From the NCBI GenBank assembly GCA_005281725.1, contig SSBO01000003.1:9316500-9380499 (forward strand): DNA of 64,000 bases. Reading direction: 5' to 3'. The stretch is from Wuchereria bancrofti (taxonomy: Eukaryota; Nematoda; Chromadorea; Rhabditida; Onchocercidae). Within the stretch, counting starts at the first letter, position 1. Every line of letters starts with the position of its first letter. Positions 58,801 to 64,000 of this stretch are shown here, one piece after another. The notes beneath the pieces were generated by a model. The model worked only from the letters and a program-made list of their open reading frames with translations, was not told the origin of the DNA and searched no databases. Both the position numbers and the translations under genes were made by a program.

Positions 58801-59879
58801 CAAGTTATGTTTAAAACATTTCGATATTATTTCTTATCGCCAATATCAAATATTAAAAATTTTATCTGAATGGAGTATGACAAATTATACTAAACACATT
58901 TGAAAAAAAAAACTGTGCACATAGCATGTTATCTTCCAGATATATTCCGGTTCCATTGTGTCATTTGAAATACTACAAAAAAAAACATAACAAATCATCT
59001 ACTAGCTGGAACCGATTTCTTACGTTAGCTATTTAAACATCCTACATTTAAGCCAGAAAACTCGTAAACGTTCAAATGATGTGTCAACTCCATTGCTACA
59101 GCTAATGCGCAATTAAACTCCTTATTAAAAGCACTACTGATTAATTTTATTGGCTTATAGATAATAGTAAAGTCGATTTTCTTACGTTATGGGAAGCTAT
59201 AATTGAATAAACTTAAATGATAAATTTAGCAAATGGAACAGTAACGTTAACAACAGAAATAAGTAAAATACTTTTAAAAGACAAAAAGGAATAGTAATGC
59301 AAAAATTATAGCAATAATAATGTCAGAAAGAACAAAACTTTTATAAAAAGTAATCCATGTTGCTTGTTTTTTTTTTTTTGGAAATATCATCTGTCATCCA
59401 ATTATTGACAACTAAAATATATTAGAGTGATAAATAAAAATCATATGCTCTATAACCACTACAACACAAAGAGACATCAAAAGAACACCCAGCATAATAT
59501 CATCTTTGCAGATAAAAGTAAATTCGATTTTTTCTCCTTAGAAATAACATGGATTTGCAAACAAAAGATGATGCGAACAATAAAATTGCTTTAAAAAAAA
59601 AATGCAACACTGGTAACAATCGAAGCGATAGAATCTACCAAGTTCTCAAAGTTATGGAAAGTTGAACTATCAAAAAATAGATATCCAATGCAAAATACTT
59701 GGCAGCGCTCTCCTTATAAAACAGTTTGCAAAAAATTACTTTTAATAAAAAACATTATTCATCTACAACATAGAAGCTACTGCTTTCTCCAAAACCTGCC
59801 CATTTTCGTTATAACATTCAGCATTTGCACTACAACGTTTGACTTTCCTCATTAATTCTCTCATTTTAGCTGTATCCAT
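52888..59879 (-). CDS. BED zinc finger plus two FLYWCH-like zinc fingers
   Basis: Probable DNA-binding nuclear protein. Fourteen exons in phase: 59879-59770 (tentative), 58401-58299, 57814-57554, 57192-57128, 56604-56436, 56161-56001, 55916-55705, 55600-55398, 55303-55149, 54834-54787, 54619-54433, 54006-53785, 53529-53348, 53068-52888; 752 residues, TAG stop. BED-type finger: RIWTLVSGDGHDFRCNAC then RHYANNH, with Cys112, Cys115, His130, His135. Two homologous FLYWCH-like units follow: RIYRCSAYG..CYYRCSKC (Cys346, Cys349) with YPEHLPEC (His390, Cys394), and ARIYRINGK..YYRCSKC (Cys543, Cys546) with YPAHHEEC (His594, Cys598). Between BED and FLYWCH is WSSPSIRKILEKIASRELTE. The end is acidic with a coiled-coil stretch (ELRSHMMRCLEEMRTLRAEM). 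The donor after residue 558 (GTCGAA) is weak but the only one keeping frame, and it falls at the same place as the split in unit one. Exon 1 is supported only by phase and an ATG. BED and FLYWCH fingers often derive from transposases. Confidence 0.78.
54891..54920. other. 13-bp perfect hairpin in an intron
   Basis: CTTGCTAATTAGC and its complement GCTAATTAGCAAG flank a four-base loop GGGT in the intron between the 55149 and 54834 exon ends of the BED/FLYWCH gene. Each arm contains CTAATTAG, itself palindromic. Confidence 0.9.
56800..56819. other. Perfect 20-bp palindrome in an intron
   Basis: CTATCACTAATTAGTGATAG reads the same on both strands. It lies in the intron between the 57128 and 56604 exon ends of the BED/FLYWCH gene. 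Confidence 0.92.
58402..59769. other. Large first intron of the BED/FLYWCH gene (if exon 1 is right)
   Basis: 1.4 kb without a supportable exon. It is less A+T-rich than other introns here. A small exon could have been missed; the phase requirement at 58401 (two bases carried in) is met by the exon ending at 59770. Confidence 0.45.
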
Positions 59880-60099
59880 CAAAATTTCCTAGTATAATTC
59901 ATATTATTGCAAAAAGCACTGATGTCCTTGAAGCTCCGGAAGTGATGTAGAATTGACCACAGCTAAAATGAAAAAGAAAAAAGTTACACGACAAAACTGA
60001 AATATTTCAAATGACAGAACATTTCAAACTAAAACTTTGTGAAAAAATTTCAACTAAATTAGAAAATTCTGCATAAAAAAGAAAGATTGTTGCTTAATA

Positions 60100-61910
60100 T
60101 TTGCTTACACTAACTTTTTTTTTGCATTCATTAATATTTGCTTGTACTCATCCGTAACTGTTGTATCCCAATTCTGCTCATTCGATCCATCAATAACAAA
60201 GCCTTCGTCTTGATTATGAAAAAACCTCTATTTGGATAGTTGAAAAAAAAAAAAATACTTTCGATATACGAATTAAATTTCCATAAATATATTTCACATG
60301 AGGTGGACTAAAATTTGATATCAACATCTGCACCAGTAAACTTCTCATAATTGAGAAAACTATTCAGACATGAAAAAATTATTCAAACATCACAAATATT
60401 TAACCAGATAAGATTTTTCACCTAAATGAAAAATTGCCTATAGTTCCAAAGTGCAATTATTAATTGATCATTATGAAATGAGATCTTTAACCTAGATTTT
60501 GAACAGTGTGACATGATGGTGTATAAACTGACAACTACTGCTTTCACAGGAATAATCCTATGATTTACTACGACAGAGAAATTCTTCGAGTTGTCACCTA
60601 GTTCTCTCAGTGATTCCAATGATGTTGGCGAACATTCTTTTTGATGTGACAGCACAGTCTGCATCAATTCTGAAAACTAAGAAATTACGAAAGATTTAAA
60701 CAATATTAAACAAAATCAGAAAAGTTTGGTGAGTAATTTAGAATCACAATTAATGAGGAGAAAAGAGATGGAAATTTAACTAAATATTAGAAATGAGCAT
60801 TACTAAAAAGGAGCAACAGAAAAGCTTAGCTCTTCTCTTGCTGGTCTACTGATAGCAGATGAAAAGTCTTCTGATACATTCAGATCTTCAAGCTAAAATT
60901 TTACATCGATATAGCAACCAAACAGATTCAAATAACTAACAAATTCTTCTGGAGATCTGAGTAAGACATAATTAACTCTAACCTTGACTCGGCAGGCACG
61001 ATTCATTTAATGTAGCTCTTGAATTTCTTTAATTACTGGATGACAGTCATAAAGTCAGGGTAAATGTGGGTTTCCAATCAGCTTCCTATGCAATATCTTT
61101 ATGTATGGTTTTGATCGGCCATCATCTTTAACTGATATCAATGAATACAAGGCAAACATTCATGATAGAAATAATTGGGAGATAACAGTAAACCAATTAG
61201 GAAAAAAAATCAGCACAAACACTACACCGCAATTAATGTGTTTATTGATTTTTATAGAATGTGTTTATTGATTTTTCCTTAACTCACTTCAATTCATTGC
61301 AGTAAACATATTCATAATGAAATCTAACCATTAAAGGTTTTTTTTTTTTCGAATGTCTCACATTTTGGACATCAGTAATATAAATTGAATTCTGAAAACT
61401 ATTTTTCTGAAAGCTCACAATTCAAAAGGCGATAAATTCGGAATTCTATTGATTATCTTCTTCCGCAACTGCAATCGACGACATGCTTAACTTGGTTGGC
61501 TGTGTTAAGAAATTGATAATACGGAAGAATTGGTCAAACTGCAAATGAAAGATATTATTAAGTAGTGCTTTTAACTCAAACAGTATCATCAAGCATTGCC
61601 AAAACTGTCAAAGGACATAAAAAGAGTCATATCGGCGAATGATTGAATTTTATTGTAAATGCATTCAATTCAATTCATTAATCTTCACCTACAAATATTC
61701 GCAAGGAAACTACAAAACATAAAACCTTTTAGTGACCTATCTGCCGATATTTCCATGTGAAGACTTTCTTGCTTCATAATATTTACGTCAATATTTCCTC
61801 CATCAAAGGTTACACCATTTCCAGATGATAACAACCAGTCCATTTTAATCATATGTCGTGCTTCTTTTTTTCCATCATCTACAATTGACTTATGACTTTT
61901 TTTAACTGAA
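60100..61910 (-). pseudogene. Decayed tandem copy of the BED/FLYWCH gene
   Basis: Same strand and same exon order as the intact gene. 61510-61340 matches the first half of FLYWCH unit one: LSMSSIAVAEEDNQ then a TAG (61447-61449), a frame change to EFRIYR, and YY-stop-CPKC, where TGA (61372-61374) replaces the Arg of YYRCSKC. 61137-60983 matches its second half, KLIGNPHLP then TGA (61055-61057), LYDCHPVIKEIQELH, TAA (61007-61009), MNRACRV, against RIIGNAYPEHLPECKPV.. in the parent. 60230-60118 (FFHNQDEGFVIDGSNEQNWD) resembles the parental C-terminal third weakly. 61910-61690 (KMDWLLSSGNG..) may be the counterpart of the region near parental KVDWSSPS, also weakly. At least three in-frame stops and one frameshift mean it cannot encode the parent protein. 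Confidence 0.82.
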
Positions 61911-63450
61911 AACGATATTTGGTTCATTATAGTCATAATCAAAATCATCAAAAACGAACAAAAAATAAGCACTGAAAAACAAACATCGTAAACAAAACCT
62001 TCTAATATATCTTCTAGGGTATGAATCGATAACAAACCGATAAGAATGATAAGAAAGAATATGGAAAACACTTATATCCTATTTTTTTTACCTGTAATAC
62101 ATCTCATATTTCTTGTTGAAAAATTTTCATCTAACAACAAAATTACACTTTAAATATTGATAGTCTTATTTGAAGGAACACCGCTTGACATTTATTTTAT
62201 TAACAAGCGATCATTCATTGAGAAATATCCAATAAGTAGAAATGAAATATTTCCTAATAATGACAGTTTCTACTTCATTACTTTTATGCGTAATTAAATC
62301 TTTTCCTATCTTTATAACACGTTACTTCACGTAATTTAAACTCTTATTTTGCATTACCTTAAAGAGAAAAATCAATTTACGTGACGTGAAATTAACAAAA
62401 GTAAATGATACAACTACGTCAAATAATTCCAAATTTCTTACCCTCTGTAACGTAAAACATCTCTATCAATTTGTCTAACAATCTATTACTATCTCTCTAC
62501 AGCTAGCAACCAAGACTGTCTCATATATTCTCTCAATCACTACCATTCCCCTTAATTCGACCATCATACATTACACCCTTACATCCTCAACTTCTATCAC
62601 TAATTGCCTACCTCAAAATTCTTACGCTACACTTCATTGCTATTACTCAAAATGTTGTCAATCCCTTGTTTCTCTCAAAATACCATATTATTACTGCTAC
62701 TTCCAATCTCTAACCAAAACAAACACATTATCTCTAACATTCCTCTCTCCCTCTCTCCCCTCTCTCTTCCTTATATCCTTAATTCATGTTTCAATTATTG
62801 GTATAATATAATCATTATGGCAAAATATCGTAGTGCAAACATTCGTTGTAATACTCAATCAATTTTAATATTAATTTTTTAAAAAAAAAAACTTTCGTCG
62901 AAACTTATAAATAGAATGAAATTTTTAATACTATTGCATTATACTAGTAATCAATTTGCTATATGGTTGAATGAATCCATCCTATATGACAGGAAATCTC
63001 GGGGCAAATCCGAGGAGAATTGATTTTTTCTCTAACAAATACTTCTATCAACCACTGAATTGTATGAAAATTTTTCATCAACAATCTAATACTGCACGGT
63101 ATATATTGCTTTTTATTTCTTCAATTTCTTTATGTACAAATTTATAAATATTACTAAATCTTGTTGAAATTTTAAAATTTTATCGAAATTTAATTTTTTT
63201 TTTTAAATTTTAAAAGGAAAAAGAAAAAAACTACAAAAATATAAATTAATGCTTCTTCGTATTCATTCCAATATTAGATGTTATATCATTCAATACTATC
63301 ATTATTATATTAAAATTCAATATTAAAATAAAATTTCATTGATCAAACTTAGATCAAGCAATTATTGATTAGCTATTAAAAATTTAGATCAGCTATTGAC
63401 TATTGATTAATGCTAAAATAATTTTGAAATTTTAAATGTAAGAATTTTAG
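61911..63450. other. Intergenic, no gene seen
   Basis: 62400-62800 is pyrimidine-rich (CTCTCTCCCTCTCTCCCCTCT at about 62740) and free of long homopolymers, unlike the rest of the window. No frame with splice support. The promoter of the gene starting near 63451 may lie here. Confidence 0.5.
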
Positions 63451-63601
63451 ATATTTGGATGAACTTGTAATGGAATTACAAGAATTGAATGAAATTAAAA
63501 TGGAATATCCTGGATTACTAGTGCATTCACATATTATTCTTACTGCTGAATTTAATAGAGTATGGAATTTACTATACAACAAACAACAGTTCGATGAAAA
63601 T
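63451..63601 (+). CDS. Exon of a STAR/Qua1-type RNA-binding protein, cut by window end
   Basis: After an AATTTTAG acceptor an open exon reads YLDELVMELQELNEIKMEYP, then GLLVHSHIILTAEFNRVWNL and LYNKQQFDEN. The pattern YL..L..E...L, a hydrophobic-Pro step, H...LL..E..RV resembles the Qua1 dimerisation helix-turn-helix that precedes the KH domain in STAR proteins (GLD-1, Quaking, Sam68 and nematode relatives). No KH motif is visible because the gene runs off the window. Two donors fit: GTATGG after 63559 (ends at FNR) or GTTTGC after 63601; I favour the latter because the helix continues. The start codon is not on this exon. Alternative: an unrelated helical protein. Confidence 0.45.
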
Positions 63602-64000
63602 GTTTGCTTATAAAACTTTTTTTTTTTCTTTTTATCAAAATAAATAAAATGAATTATTGTTAATTTGTTAATTATTATTTCATTTGTTTTAAATTTGTTT
63701 CTTTCATAAATGATTTCTTCTTTCCGCCTTTTTCTTCTTATCAAATCTCTCATTAATTTCTACTAAATTTTACTGCTCTAAATTAAATTAAATTTCAATT
63801 TAAATTAGCGCAAGATACATATTAACTGAAATTTAAACATAAAAGAAAAAAACCATAATACTATAAATGCAGCAACGAATAAAAAATATTCACTCATTTT
63901 CATCTAATTTAACTTTCCTTTCTTTTTTTTTTAATTATAGCTAAATATTAGCATAAATTTGACTAACTTTTATTAATGTAAACTAAATCAAGTTATAGTA
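63602..64000. other. Probable intron to window end
   Basis: A+T-rich, stops in all frames; a TTTTAATTATAG acceptor-like site lies at about 63931-63941 but the frame after it closes quickly. Confidence 0.4.

Noticed and set aside
61685..62071. Minus-strand frame with hydrophobic N-terminus suggesting a membrane protein
   Set aside because: The hydrophobic part is A+T-rich non-coding sequence; only the later segment (about 61910-61690) might be a remnant of the BED/FLYWCH duplicate.
62604..62882. 92-codon + strand frame in a pyrimidine-rich block
   Set aside because: Low-complexity Leu/Ser content, non-ATG-dependent openness, no splice context.
1..64000. tRNA or rRNA genes
   Set aside because: I looked for GGTTCGA-type B boxes with matching A boxes and acceptor stems and found none convincing.
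1..64000. Wolbachia or other bacterial insert
   Set aside because: No intronless bacterial-type frames, ribosome-binding sites or compositional block; all recognised genes are eukaryotic with introns.

Overview
This is nuclear DNA of a multicellular eukaryote, almost certainly a nematode. It is very A+T-rich, and genes are split into many short exons by GT-AG introns. Candidate trans-splice acceptors (TTTCAG, TATAG or TACAG) lie a few bases upstream of several start codons. The products include a transthyretin-like (TTL) protein, a family that is typical of nematodes. Long introns and intron-dense genes argue against Strongyloides, which has few introns. A spirurid-type (clade III) worm is my best guess, but the sequence does not prove it. 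I saw no bacterial operons, tRNA, rRNA or CRISPR.

Layout. (1) 1-4092, +: 3' part of a STRIP1/2 (FARL-11) gene, the STRIPAK scaffold. (2) 7174-11087, +: an unrecognised cysteine-containing protein rich in N-glycosylation sequons. (3) 12098-13361, -: a transthyretin-like protein. (4) 14191-20990, -: a complete 18-exon BRD8-type bromodomain gene (NuA4/TIP60 subunit). (5) 23153-23790, +: a 96-residue tail-anchored protein. (6) 26530-27735, -: a 72-residue protein. (7) 28618-33444, +: an eight-exon gene with a divergent SH2-like domain. (8) 37519-50629, -: SFT2-type Golgi/endosome membrane protein; its 9.9 kb fourth intron holds (9) 43744-46673, +: a calmodulin-like gene on the opposite strand. 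(10) 52888-59879, -: a 14-exon gene with a BED finger and two FLYWCH-like fingers, followed upstream by (11) a decayed copy of the same gene at about 60.1-61.5 kb. (12) 63451 onward, +: one exon resembling the Qua1 region of STAR RNA-binding proteins, running off the window.

The genes are housekeeping or nematode-type genes with no evident shared pathway; two are chromatin or DNA-linked (BRD8, BED/FLYWCH) and two are membrane or trafficking proteins. The more unusual signal is structural. Every run of N is flanked by two near-identical copies of the same sequence (157-1015 bp), which looks like unmerged assembly overlap and falsely doubles two SFT2 exons. Separately, several introns carry diverged copies of exon ends, donors or whole exons, so local tandem duplication across exon-intron borders appears to be a recurring mutational process here. 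Exon coordinates were assembled by hand from open frames, splice sites and phase; all quoted gene models are in frame across every junction.
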